A stretch of 43,043 nt of DNA from a virus. A program made the translations under genes and the position numbers. Under the pieces are notes generated by a model, which saw nothing but the letters and a program-made list of their open reading frames with translations, was not told the origin of the DNA and searched no databases. How positions within the stretch are numbered: position 1 is the stretch's first letter; the number at the start of each line of letters is the position of its first letter. The stretch lies in the IMG/VR virus record IMGVR_UViG_3300043783_000045, positions 1 to 43,043 of that record, one strand, 5' to 3'. Positions 1-6,498 of the stretch are shown one piece after another.

Positions 1-202
1 GAATCCCGAATTTGAGATGGACTGATTCGTCCTTCGACTGCCAGCCTTCGATCATGGTGTAGTAATACAGCCTTGGGCATGTCTTAAAATAGCCGATCGA
101 GGTCGAATCGAGGGCGTATTGGATATTGGTGCCGGGGAGGAATGGGGAAGGAGCGTCGTAAACTTCGGAGATGTCTACCGGGCCTTGTGACATTACGTCC
201 AC
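1..202 (-). CDS. PD-(D/E)XK nuclease-like protein, N-terminal fragment
   Basis: The reading frame runs off the left edge of the window, so only about 67 N-terminal residues are visible. The stretch SIGYFKTCPRLYYY, residues 35-48, matches the conserved N-terminal helix of RecB/Cas4-type PD-(D/E)XK nucleases, in which a serine, an aromatic and a Cys-Pro-Arg pattern precede the catalytic core. The catalytic residues lie outside the window, so activity cannot be judged. The start is taken as GTG at 202: an AGGAGG Shine-Dalgarno, contained in the last codons of the upstream gene, sits 7 bases before it. An in-frame ATG at 193 is the alternative. In phages such nucleases usually serve recombination or replication, which fits the UvrD-like helicase a few genes upstream. 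Confidence 0.7.
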   Translation of the reverse strand, partial: MDVMSQGPVDISEVYDAPSPFLPGTNIQYALDSTSIGYFKTCPRLYYYTMIEGWQSKDESVHLKFGI

Positions 203-203
203 G

Positions 204-425
204 TTAGAACCTCCTCTTGATCGGTGCCTTCGGTGGCTGCACACCCTTAATCACCTTCATCACATCCGCAAGGGCATCGTCATCAACCGAGCGGGCCTTC
301 TTTCCGCCGCTCTCATAGATCGCCCGTTGCCGACGGATGTCAGCGACGATGAGTTCGATCTCGGGTGGGGATGGAGGAATTCCCTCGGAAAGGCGGCGCA
401 TTACCTCGTTTAAATCTTGGCTCAA
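204..425 (-). CDS. Hypothetical 73-aa protein with SD-encoding C-terminus
   Basis: No family was recognised. The protein is mostly helical and charged and ends in PIKRRF. The start is TTG at 425: it overlaps the TGA of the upstream HTH gene (TTGA) and has a perfect AGGAGG five bases before it, so translation is probably coupled. The first ATG is only at codon 9 and has no such site. The last codons, AAG AGG AGG TTC, double as the Shine-Dalgarno for the nuclease gene that follows. Confidence 0.75.
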   Translation of the reverse strand: MSQDLNEVMRRLSEGIPPSPPEIELIVADIRRQRAIYESGGKKARSVDDDALADVMKVIKGVQPPKAPIKRRF

Positions 426-595
426 GGATACCTCCTACGTTTTGGTAGCAGCCCAGCTTTCTTTGCACGCACCCAGATCATATAAATGGTGATAGGACGT
501 AGTCCAAGATCGGTGGCAATTTCTCTAGCAGTTAGAGAGCTATGCCAAAGACGTATGATCCAGGAATGTAGTCCCGGACGAGGGTGAGTGTTCAT
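422..595 (-). CDS. Small helix-turn-helix DNA-binding protein (57 aa)
   Basis: This short gene lies in a gap between longer ORFs. Its centre, LTAREIATDLGLRPITIYMI (about residues 23-42), has the spacing and residues of a helix-turn-helix: TAREIA helix, Gly turn and a recognition helix. It is followed by a basic tail, KAGLLPKRRR. The layout resembles GcrA-like and sigma-region-4-like HTHs, but the protein is little more than the HTH itself. ATG at 595 overlaps the TGA of the upstream gene (ATGA). The CGT AGG AGG codons near its end form the ribosome site for the next gene. A role as early-region regulator is inferred, not shown. Confidence 0.75.
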   Translation of the reverse strand: MNTHPRPGLHSWIIRLWHSSLTAREIATDLGLRPITIYMIWVRAKKAGLLPKRRRYP

Positions 596-924
596 TCCGC
601 AGCGTCTGGTTCAGAAAGGCTTTCCACAACCATATTCTCAATCGACGCATGCTCGATGTAAACCCACCAAGCGCCTTCGGTGTCTTGTTTGATTCGGACG
701 ACGAGGGGGTCGTAGGCTGAGCGACCGAACAAGGGGTCCCCCTCGTCGTAGATTTGAGCGTTGTCCCGTCGATCCACCTGCCGAGCGTAGTGAACGCGGG
801 AGCGAAAGGTCGCTGCGGCTGCGTAGTCGTCGAAGCGGAGACGGATGCCCTTTGCGTCGTCTTTGGCGCGGTCGAGGGCATCGTAGGCGTCGCCGTAGGA
901 GAGGCGAGTGGTGGGTGCGGTCAT
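592..924 (-). CDS. Conserved phage protein of unknown function (110 aa)
   Basis: The pattern LSYGDAYDALDRA, then RSRVHYARQVDRRDN, then GRSAYDPLVVRIK and a WWVYIEH strand looks like a small protein I recall from other proteobacterial phage early regions, but no function is known to me. ATG at 924 overlaps the TGA of the zinc-ribbon gene upstream (ATGA) and has GGAGG 11 bases before it. An in-frame ATG at 951 has no visible ribosome site. The 3' end overlaps the HTH gene by four bases. Confidence 0.8.
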   Translation of the reverse strand: MTAPTTRLSYGDAYDALDRAKDDAKGIRLRFDDYAAAATFRSRVHYARQVDRRDNAQIYDEGDPLFGRSAYDPLVVRIKQDTEGAWWVYIEHASIENMVVESLSEPDAAE

Positions 925-1088
925 TTGAATCCAAGCCTCCAGCAAGGGCATATTTTATTGCCGCATCTAAAGACCTTGCCCGGTTTAATAGACATGTCTT
1001 TCCAACAGAATGGGCAATAAAGAACGCCAGTTATTTTGTGCAACACCATACATATGGTGTCCCTGAGTTCGTATTCTATTAGAGTCAT
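921..1088 (-). CDS. Zinc-ribbon-like microprotein (55 aa)
   Basis: This small leftward gene fits exactly between its neighbours, with ATGA overlaps at both ends (start 1088, stop 921-923). The product holds four clustered cysteines, Y-CPFC at about residue 25 and C-GNKI-CPC at about 43-50, in the pattern of a small zinc ribbon or knuckle. It has no other recognisable domain. Such microproteins in phage early regions often bind host proteins or nucleic acid; that is inference only. The exact fit between two coupled neighbours is the main argument that it is real. Confidence 0.75.
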   Translation of the reverse strand: MTLIEYELRDTICMVLHKITGVLYCPFCWKDMSIKPGKVFRCGNKICPCWRLGFK

Positions 1089-1297
1089 TTGGTTTCCTCA
1101 AAAACTTTGCGGACGATATCCCAGGCTTCATTAAAGCCTGTTATTGAATCGTCGTAGTTGGGTTTCATTTCACAGAGATAGTCATTGAGCCGTGAGTCGA
1201 TTGTGCTTTTTAGTCTGTCAAAACGGATCAAAAGCTCATCTAACTCGCAGCCATTACCTTTGGTATAGCAGTTTTGACCGCAACAATCATCAATCAT
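1085..1297 (-). CDS. Hypothetical protein (70 aa), cysteine-rich N-terminus
   Basis: It starts MIDDCCGQNC, giving three cysteines in the first ten residues, followed by a helical, acidic body. No family was recognised. ATG at 1297 overlaps the helicase stop codon (ATGA), the usual junction in this operon. An in-frame ATG at 1309 would add four residues and lie inside the helicase gene. The stop at 1085 overlaps the zinc-ribbon gene start. Confidence 0.7.
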   Translation of the reverse strand: MIDDCCGQNCYTKGNGCELDELLIRFDRLKSTIDSRLNDYLCEMKPNYDDSITGFNEAWDIVRKVFEETK

Positions 1298-2706
1298 TTG
1301 ATATCCCATGAGTTGATTAGGTACAGTTCCTGCTTCGCTCGAGTCATTATGACATAGCGAAGGTTGAGCTCTTGTTCGTCAGAGCCAAGAAGTGATTCAT
1401 CGAGGAAGTAAACCCTATCCCACTCCAGCCCTTTCGCCTTATGCCCAGTCAGGAGCTCGATCGTCCCTTCCTGCTCGAATAGGTGGTCGATATAGGCCAG
1501 GGCATGCTTTAAGGTCGGTCCATAGGACGCAAAGACCCGCATGCACTCAGCGATGTCCTTGGCGGTTTTGTTGCCCTTTTCAAGCCGTTCGCCTTCCCAA
1601 TCTTCTATGGCGGAGAGCGTTGAGGCTTGGGACATGTCTTCGGGGCCGAGCTTGCGCATGATGCCGGTTATCTTAGGACCCATATCTGAGCCATGCACAG
1701 ACACACTACGGCCAACAGAAAGAAGCCGTATGGCGAGCCTGAATAGAGGAGCATTATTGCGGCAGATAATAGCAGAATTATCAAGAATGCCTGAAAGAGT
1801 TGGGTTCTGTAGCTCACCGACCTTACCTCCAGGTTTGGCCCACTTAAAGTGCGGGACACGCCAATGGACGGACTTGACTACGGCTTCGGGGCAGCGGAAG
1901 GATATGGAGAGGTCCTTAGAAGACATGGCAAATCGTTTGCTAAGATCTCCCATTCCTTCCTGTTTAGCTCCTCTGAAACCATAAATAGATTGCCAAGGGT
2001 CGCCAACAGATATGAGACGTTCTTTGGCAAGCTTATCGACCATCGCATGGTTAACTGGGCTAAGGTCTTGGGCCTCGTCGACCATGACCAAGGGAAACTT
2101 TGGAAATGTTCCTCCAAACAATGCGGGCATGTATATTTGATCGTTATAGTCAATGTACCCTCGGTAAGCGGTTTTGATGGATTTGATGAGGAGGGCATCG
2201 ATTAGGTCCTTCGCTAAGGGTGAGGGGGGCTCATCGAGAGCCAGAGAAAGAGTATCCCAATCGCATAGACGACGAGCATTAGGGAACTTATCTCCAGGGA
2301 TGTAGCCAAGTGCTTTAGCCAGTTCAATACCCTGACGAACATTGTGGAGCTCTCCCCACGCATCCGAGGCGTCGTGCTTGCTGAAGTCGGAGATGTGTTC
2401 ACGAAACTGCTCCATGGTTTTCTTCGGATTAAGGGTCAGCTTCCCTTGTGCCTTGTACCAAATCCCATGCCCACATCCGTTGAGGGTTTTGATCTTGGTT
2501 GTGGAGTGGAACTCATCGGAGTGCACTGCCTCATCAGCGTTGCGTTTGTTGAACACGAGGTAGAGGATAGGCTCGGGGCCGAGAACCTTGTCGATCATCT
2601 TCAGCGTGGCTGTTTTGCCGGTGCCTGCGAGGGCGTTGATTTGAAGGTTGTCGTCACAGCCTTGGACGAAAGAGAGGATTGAGGATTGCTCATCGGTGGG
2701 GGTCAT
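1294..2706 (-). CDS. UvrD/Rep-type superfamily 1 DNA helicase (470 aa)
   Basis: An ATP-driven 3'-5' DNA helicase of the UvrD/REP class, presumably for phage DNA replication or recombination. All key motifs are visible: a Q-motif-like DEQ (5-7), Walker A AGTGKT (27-32), Walker B VDEAQD (209-214), motif III GDPWQSIYGFRGA (235-247), motif IV FRCPE (270-274), motif V TGHKAKGLEWD (420-430) and motif VI YVIMTRAKQELYL (451-463). At 470 residues it is shorter than cellular UvrD (about 720), like the compact helicases of other phages. The start overlaps the upstream stop (ATGA). The nearby nuclease fragment suggests a helicase-nuclease partnership, but that is inference. Confidence 0.95.
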   Translation of the reverse strand: MTPTDEQSSILSFVQGCDDNLQINALAGTGKTATLKMIDKVLGPEPILYLVFNKRNADEAVHSDEFHSTTKIKTLNGCGHGIWYKAQGKLTLNPKKTMEQFREHISDFSKHDASDAWGELHNVRQGIELAKALGYIPGDKFPNARRLCDWDTLSLALDEPPSPLAKDLIDALLIKSIKTAYRGYIDYNDQIYMPALFGGTFPKFPLVMVDEAQDLSPVNHAMVDKLAKERLISVGDPWQSIYGFRGAKQEGMGDLSKRFAMSSKDLSISFRCPEAVVKSVHWRVPHFKWAKPGGKVGELQNPTLSGILDNSAIICRNNAPLFRLAIRLLSVGRSVSVHGSDMGPKITGIMRKLGPEDMSQASTLSAIEDWEGERLEKGNKTAKDIAECMRVFASYGPTLKHALAYIDHLFEQEGTIELLTGHKAKGLEWDRVYFLDESLLGSDEQELNLRYVIMTRAKQELYLINSWDIK

Positions 2707-2978
2707 TTGATGTACTTCTCGGGATTCGCGCGCATATCAGCGATGGCTGCGTTACCAAGAGCATCTGAAGCAGCCTTGCGCTGAGCTTCGTAATCCATTG
2801 AAAGCTGGCTTTTTAGTTCGGCAATGGCTGCCTTGGCCCAACTAAGCTCGCGCTCAAGCTGTTTGGCTCTAGAAGCCATATATTCTGCTTTGTACAGATC
2901 GGTTATCATATCTTCGTGGCGCTGATATGATAGTCTGCCTTGAATCGCAGCCCAAATGGATTTGATTCGATCGTGCAT
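2703..2978 (-). CDS. Coiled-coil hypothetical protein (91 aa)
   Basis: Residues about 30-75 are strongly helical with heptad-like spacing (ASRAKQLERELSWAKAAIAELK), suggesting a coiled coil. No family was recognised. ATG at 2978 shares a base with the upstream TGA (TGATG) and has AGGAGG five bases before it, inside the last codons of the upstream gene. A TTG one codon earlier is less likely. It is coupled to the helicase gene by an ATGA overlap. Confidence 0.8.
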   Translation of the reverse strand: MHDRIKSIWAAIQGRLSYQRHEDMITDLYKAEYMASRAKQLERELSWAKAAIAELKSQLSMDYEAQRKAASDALGNAAIADMRANPEKYIK

Positions 2979-3271
2979 CAAAACCTCCTCTTGATTGGCT
3001 CTTTTCGTCGAACTAAACCCAGCGCTGCGAGGTCGATCGGGGTGTTGATTTCCTCAGCCTCTAAAGCCGCTCGATCACGGTCGTAAAGGCGACCAGATGA
3101 CTGGCGCTCTGTTGCAGTTGCAATAGCCTCAATTGCTGACTGGCCCGTTGCAGTGTGAGTGAAGCCCTCGTCGTCGATAAGACAGGCATACCATCCCTCC
3201 TCAAGTTGGCAGAGAGAGCCCAGGCGCCAACCGCAAGAGTTGAGGGATTGTGTAAGGGCCTCAAGACTCAC
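2978..3271 (-). CDS. Conserved phage hypothetical protein (97 aa)
   Basis: The segment CQLEEGWYACLIDDEG followed by an alanine-rich helix, SAIEAIATATE, resembles small phage proteins of unknown role with one beta-hairpin and one helix. The C-terminus EPIKRRF is nearly the same as that of the 73-aa gene at 204-425. In both cases the tail codons encode the ribosome site of the next gene, so the likeness need not mean common descent. ATGA overlap with the upstream gene. Confidence 0.8.
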   Translation of the reverse strand: MSLEALTQSLNSCGWRLGSLCQLEEGWYACLIDDEGFTHTATGQSAIEAIATATERQSSGRLYDRDRAALEAEEINTPIDLAALGLVRRKEPIKRRF

Positions 3272-3495
3272 TGTCTCGTCTCCGTGCCTTGCGCGCTGGC
3301 TACGTTGAAGGACTCAACAAGGCTACGTGAGAAATCCGAAGCGAAGGTTGCGATCGAAAGGTCTTCAGACCCAGCTTTAAAAACCTTGAGAAGTGTTATT
3401 CCGAGGATAGCGATCGCGTCAATCGGCTGCTCGGTCTGCTCAACGAGGTATTTGAACAGCCCTTCGGCGATGGAGTCGAGCTCTAGATCAGTCAT
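3268..3495 (-). CDS. Hypothetical helical protein (75 aa)
   Basis: No family was recognised. The sequence reads as two or three amphipathic helices with a hydrophobic stretch, AIAILGITLLKVF, at about residues 27-39, too short and too charged around it to be a clear membrane span. ATG at 3495 has GGAGG nine bases upstream and overlaps the upstream gene by eight bases. Confidence 0.75.
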   Translation of the reverse strand: MTDLELDSIAEGLFKYLVEQTEQPIDAIAILGITLLKVFKAGSEDLSIATFASDFSRSLVESFNVASAQGTETRQ

Positions 3496-3721
3496 CTTGG
3501 TATTCCTCCTCCGCTAACTGTTGGCGCACTGCTTCAAAACCTTCCCACTCTTCAACACCAGCTTCGATTAAACGGTCGTACCAGTGTCCACGACGCAGTG
3601 CTGCTGCAAGTCGGTTGCGCAAACCAATGATCTCTGAAGAGGCCAATTCAAGTATGCGTCGTGCTGCTTGATCGTCTTGATGCTGAGCTTCATCAGCTAG
3701 TATGAATTCAATTGCTCTCAT
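3488..3721 (-). CDS. Hypothetical helical protein (77 aa)
   Basis: An acidic, helical protein (MRAIEFILADEAQHQDD at the start, EEEYQDD at the end). No family was recognised. A GGGAGG site six bases before ATG 3721, inside the end of the upstream gene, and an ATGA overlap support the start. Confidence 0.75.
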   Translation of the reverse strand: MRAIEFILADEAQHQDDQAARRILELASSEIIGLRNRLAAALRRGHWYDRLIEAGVEEWEGFEAVRQQLAEEEYQDD

Positions 3722-3936
3722 CTGAAGCCTCCCTTTTCGCGCAAGCTTCGCGTTGCTATATTCGTCACATTGATCTGCGTCATCTTCAACATCTCCCCAA
3801 CCGCAAGGAACCCCTGCCCATAGGCAAGATCATCCTGCGCCTTGAACAGGTGTCCGATGGTATAGGCGGCTTCCTCGGCCATACGAAGGCGTTCGAGGAG
3901 GGAGGAGAACACGTCAGACTCACTGCGGTTTGGCAC
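3718..3936 (-). CDS. Hypothetical protein (72 aa), paralogue of upstream neighbour
   Basis: The core LLERLRMAEEAAYTIGHLF aligns without gaps to LIEFLRLAEEDLRELGKLC in the gene just upstream, and the similarity continues through about 35 more residues, so the two look like a tandem duplication. The frame is open much further upstream, but there it lies within the neighbour. GTG at 3936, next to that neighbour's stop, is the likeliest start. No function is known to me. Confidence 0.65.
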   Translation of the reverse strand: MPNRSESDVFSSLLERLRMAEEAAYTIGHLFKAQDDLAYGQGFLAVGEMLKMTQINVTNIATRSLREKGGFR

Positions 3937-4183
3937 TTCGATACCCCAACGAGGTTCGCGTTTTCGAGTTCGCAAGATGGGAAACCACCTGCTGCGTTCG
4001 CTTGAAGCTGTCCGCGATGGCGATCCATTGAAAGCCGAGGGAGTCGTTGTGGCGGAGCTTGCAGAGCTTGCCGAGTTCACGGAGATCTTCCTCAGCGAGG
4101 CGTAGGAATTCGATAAGTTGTTCGAAGGTGGCGGATTCGCTGAGGTTACCACCGGAAGTTTCGTATGGGAGACGGTTGGTCAT
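3920..4183 (-). CDS. Hypothetical protein (87 aa), paralogue of downstream neighbour
   Basis: A helical protein whose residues about 17-70 match the next gene in register (FLRLAEEDL, GFQWIAIADSFKRTQQ). ATG at 4183 overlaps the upstream stop (ATGA); the open frame continues 15 codons further but inside the upstream gene. It keeps an N-terminal MTNRLPYETSGG segment and a C-terminal basic tail that the paralogue lacks. Confidence 0.75.
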   Translation of the reverse strand: MTNRLPYETSGGNLSESATFEQLIEFLRLAEEDLRELGKLCKLRHNDSLGFQWIAIADSFKRTQQVVSHLANSKTRTSLGYRSAKPQ

Positions 4184-4440
4184 CGGTCGACATAACCAGT
4201 TAGAACGACTTGCTCGACTTCCTGACAAGTAATCGTTGTGTCATATTCAAACGGTCTTTCATCTTGCATTTCAGTCGCGCCAACTCGATAATATGTTCGA
4301 TACAACTTATTGTTGTATGAAAATATCAGCGTGTGATTAACTGTCCAGCGGCCAACGCCACTGATTGTGTCACTAATAACCGCTGATTTTTCTTCAAGAA
4401 TGCTTTGCAAAACTTCGCGCGTAAAAGTTTCCGTGGCCAT
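4180..4440 (-). CDS. Conserved phage hypothetical protein (86 aa)
   Basis: The strands LIFSYNNKLYRTYYRVGATEMQ and the ending CQEVEQVV suggest a small beta-rich protein. I recall similar sequences in other phages without a function. ATG at 4440 shares a base with the upstream TGA (TGATG), and AGGAGG lies seven bases before it. A TTG one codon upstream is an alternative. Confidence 0.8.
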   Translation of the reverse strand: MATETFTREVLQSILEEKSAVISDTISGVGRWTVNHTLIFSYNNKLYRTYYRVGATEMQDERPFEYDTTITCQEVEQVVLTGYVDR

Positions 4441-4739
4441 CAAACCCTCCTCGGAAGTTGCTTCGGTGCAGATTCATCGATTGCATTTTCATGCTTTTTC
4501 ATCTGATCCAAGTCCTGCGGTTCATTCGCAGTGGCCTCCGGCTTGAGCACCATGATGTCCATCATACGGTTGAAGAGAACCCGAGCCTCTTGCGCTGTAA
4601 AGGTTGTCCTGCCCGTCCGTGTGCGAATCGCGTAGGCATAGTTGTTGATCTCCGTTGCTAGAAGGTCGTATTCGGTCGGGTGAAGGTTCGCAAGGACGTG
4701 GAATGCGTGGGTGGGATGGATTGGGGGAGGATTGGTCAT
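4440..4739 (-). CDS. Hypothetical protein (99 aa)
   Basis: It has a Pro/His-rich start (MTNPPPIHPTHAFHVL), a helical middle with an R-T-R-T-G-R-T stretch and a charged tail ending QLPRRV. No family was recognised. The CCG AGG AGG GTT end supplies the ribosome site of the next gene. ATGA overlap with the upstream gene. Confidence 0.75.
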   Translation of the reverse strand: MTNPPPIHPTHAFHVLANLHPTEYDLLATEINNYAYAIRTRTGRTTFTAQEARVLFNRMMDIMVLKPEATANEPQDLDQMKKHENAIDESAPKQLPRRV

Positions 4740-4924
4740 GCGATTTCCAATGTGGCTTTGATAACTGATCCTACTTGAATTTGGCTTAGCAAATCTCGCC
4801 CGTTACTTGTCTCGTTTGAGATTTCAAATATGGCTCGATCTTTTGTGGATGCTTTACACACGACTGCTTTACCTAGTCTGTCATCTATGACTGCTTCCAC
4901 AGTCCAAAGTGCTTGAACACTCAT
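4736..4924 (-). CDS. Hypothetical small beta-rich protein (62 aa)
   Basis: Alternating hydrophobic residues (WTVEAVIDDRLGKAVVCKAS, then QVGSVIKATLEI) suggest a small beta-barrel-like fold. No family was recognised. A GAGGGGG site lies five bases before ATG 4924, which overlaps the upstream stop (ATGA). Confidence 0.7.
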   Translation of the reverse strand: MSVQALWTVEAVIDDRLGKAVVCKASTKDRAIFEISNETSNGRDLLSQIQVGSVIKATLEIA

Positions 4925-5193
4925 ACCAACCCCCTCTTTTTCAATATCTCCATCGCCTTACCTTTGGCTTCGCTAGTCACCTCCGGCTTAATCCGCTTCG
5001 CCGGCATCGGCATCTTAGCCTTGGAAGGCTTGGCCGTTGGGCGGGATTCGCGTTCAAGGAGCTTCAGAACCTTGGAAAGGGCACCTTCGGTTTTGTCGAA
5101 CCGGGTTATCATTCCGCACGCGAGTTCGACGTAGATCGCGGCTCGGTCGTGCCAGATACGGCAGGAATAGGAGGGGGAGTTGGATTCAACCAT
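4921..5193 (-). CDS. Hypothetical protein with basic C-terminus (90 aa)
   Basis: The N-terminal half has strand-like segments (CRIWHDRAAIYVELACGM) ending in a leucine-rich helix. The C-terminal half is rich in Lys, Pro and Ala (KPSKAKMPMPAKRIKPE), suggesting a disordered nucleic-acid-binding tail. GGAGG lies six bases before ATG 5193. It overlaps the upstream gene by eight bases. No family was recognised. Confidence 0.75.
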   Translation of the reverse strand: MVESNSPSYSCRIWHDRAAIYVELACGMITRFDKTEGALSKVLKLLERESRPTAKPSKAKMPMPAKRIKPEVTSEAKGKAMEILKKRGLV

Positions 5194-5377
5194 TGGTAGC
5201 CTCCAATCGTTTGGCTAGGTCCTTCGCAAAGGTGGTTAGTGAAAAGTTGATTGGGAAGTCCCAATCGGTGAGCTTGAGCATAAGGTCCGCGCTATCTGCG
5301 CTGCGCTCGACCGTGTAGTGGTGCCCACGGAGGATTTCGGTGATTTCGCGCTCTAAGGTGCGCCAGGAAGGGGTCAT
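5186..5377 (-). CDS. Hypothetical protein (63 aa)
   Basis: A short protein starting MTPSWRTLEREITEILRGHHY and ending in an alpha helix, FAKDLAKRLEATNG. No family was recognised. The frame is open further upstream, but ATG 5377 overlaps the stop of the 41-aa membrane gene (ATGA), the standard junction here. The longer version would overwrite that gene. Confidence 0.7.
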   Translation of the reverse strand: MTPSWRTLEREITEILRGHHYTVERSADSADLMLKLTDWDFPINFSLTTFAKDLAKRLEATNG

Positions 5378-5499
5378 AGGTCGAGCCCTATTACGATGCA
5401 GACAAAGGCCAGCGCGAAGGGACTGGTGTAGATTGCCCATTCTTGGATTAGCCAAAGGATGATCAGGGTTTGGTTGCTGAGGGCGATCGAAGGGATCAT
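5374..5499 (-). CDS. Single-span membrane microprotein (41 aa)
   Basis: This small leftward gene is joined by ATGA overlaps to both neighbours (start 5499, stop 5374-5376). The product is almost wholly hydrophobic, with TLIILWLIQEW and FALAFVCIVIGL, enough for one long or two short membrane spans. No family was recognised. The double coupling and hydrophobic content argue that it is real. Small early membrane proteins in phages often act on host membranes or exclude other phages, which is only inference here. Confidence 0.65.
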   Translation of the reverse strand: MIPSIALSNQTLIILWLIQEWAIYTSPFALAFVCIVIGLDL

Positions 5500-5699
5500 C
5501 GTACATCCTCAAGAAAGAACGGGCTGGAGTTATAACCGTTTACACGAGTAAAACCAGTACGCTGTTGCATTTGCGTAATGTATTCATTTGGAATTGTGCA
5601 AAGGTCAGAAGCTGAAAGTCCGTAAAAGTAAATGTAGAAATCTCTTTTAGGACCAATTACAAGCAAGCGGCAGACTTTGATCTTTGATTTGCGTTTCAT
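5496..5699 (-). CDS. Hypothetical protein (67 aa), first gene of leftward operon
   Basis: It starts with a basic stretch (MKRKSKIKVCRLL) followed by an aromatic segment, DFYIYFYG. No family was recognised. It is the first gene after a strong promoter whose -10 box ends 25 bases upstream of ATG 5699, so it leads the operon that runs to the left window edge. A GGAGATAGGTC leader holds the ribosome site. Confidence 0.75.
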   Translation of the reverse strand: MKRKSKIKVCRLLVIGPKRDFYIYFYGLSASDLCTIPNEYITQMQQRTGFTRVNGYNSSPFFLEDVR

Positions 5700-5723
5700 G
5701 ACCTATCTCCACTTTAAGGTCCC

Positions 5724-5752
5724 ATTATACCATGCCTAGCCCTTCAGGTCAA
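5724..5752 (-). promoter_or_regulatory. Leftward sigma70 promoter with extended -10
   Basis: On the minus strand: TTGACC (-35, 5752-5747), a 17-base spacer, then TATAAT (-10, 5729-5724), preceded by TGG so that an extended -10 (TGnTATAAT) is present. The match is near perfect and lies just upstream of the operon starting at 5699. Confidence 0.85.
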
Positions 5753-5810
5753 GCCCTTTCGCGTACCTGATCCGGCTAGTGTGGTCTAATTGGATAAAGA
5801 AAATGGACAA

Positions 5811-5842
5811 ATAAAAAGGGAGGAGCGAATTGTGCTCCTCCC
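5811..5842 (-). terminator. Rho-independent terminator after the coiled-coil gene
   Basis: A perfect 9-bp stem, GGGAGGAGC/GCTCCTCCC, with a 7-base loop at 5818-5842. On the minus strand it is followed by TTTTTATTTG. It lies ten bases past the stop of the gene at 5852 and separates it from the promoter at 5724-5752. Confidence 0.9.
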
Positions 5843-5851
5843 TGATTGAAG

Positions 5852-6478
5852 TTAGGCCAGCGCAGAGCGGATTGAGTTGAGTTTATCACAATATCGCTCA
5901 GCGTCTTGCTTGTAATAGTCACGGTCAGTTTCCATAGCGTGTACCTTGTCTTCCATTTCCATCATCTTCATCTGCGCATCATCCCGTTCGCGCTTGTAAT
6001 CCTCACCAGCGGTGGACGCTGTGATGAAATCATTATGCCACCGATCACGCTCAGTGCAGGCTTGGTTCCAACGGGTCTCAGCGACCATACGATCGTTTTC
6101 AGTCTGAGCAAGCGCAGTACGCAGCGCAGCGTTTTCATCCTGAAGCTGCTGGCGCTCCCGGCGGAGATTGTTGATCTCCTCATCCATTCTCGCGTTGTGC
6201 TCGCGGTAAGAGTCAACATCCCGCTTAAGCTGCTCTACCACCGCACGAAGCTCCTCGACCTCCTTCGGAAGGGTGGAGGCAAGCACCACCTTATCCGCAA
6301 GGGATTGAAAAAAGGCCGAGACAGAATAGGCGTCTTGGGTGTTGAGGTTGGTCATTGAGGGCTCCTGGGTGATGGGGATCGCACGAGTTGAGGCTACCGG
6401 AAACTGTACGATAGCTTCGTTTTGGACTTCGGGACGCATTTCAGCTTCGCTGGGCGCCGTGTTTCCGTATAGGTCCAT
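5852..6478 (-). CDS. Long coiled-coil protein (208 aa)
   Basis: From about residue 70 to the end the protein is one charged heptad-rich helix (KEVEELRAVVEQLKRDVDSY onward), a classic coiled coil; the first 65 residues look disordered. No family was recognised; it could be a scaffold-like or DNA-associated early protein. GGAG lies eight bases before ATG 6478. A second start, ATG 6355 (MTNLNTQD), has its own AGGAG six bases upstream, so a 167-residue form may also be made. A terminator follows directly. Confidence 0.8.
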   Translation of the reverse strand: MDLYGNTAPSEAEMRPEVQNEAIVQFPVASTRAIPITQEPSMTNLNTQDAYSVSAFFQSLADKVVLASTLPKEVEELRAVVEQLKRDVDSYREHNARMDEEINNLRRERQQLQDENAALRTALAQTENDRMVAETRWNQACTERDRWHNDFITASTAGEDYKRERDDAQMKMMEMEDKVHAMETDRDYYKQDAERYCDKLNSIRSALA

Positions 6479-6498
6479 GTGGGTTGCTCCAGTTAGAG

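Noticed and set aside
5370-5380. GGGGTCATA shared with the 25-base core of the inverted repeat
   Set aside because: Only nine bases, inside a gene start; likely chance.
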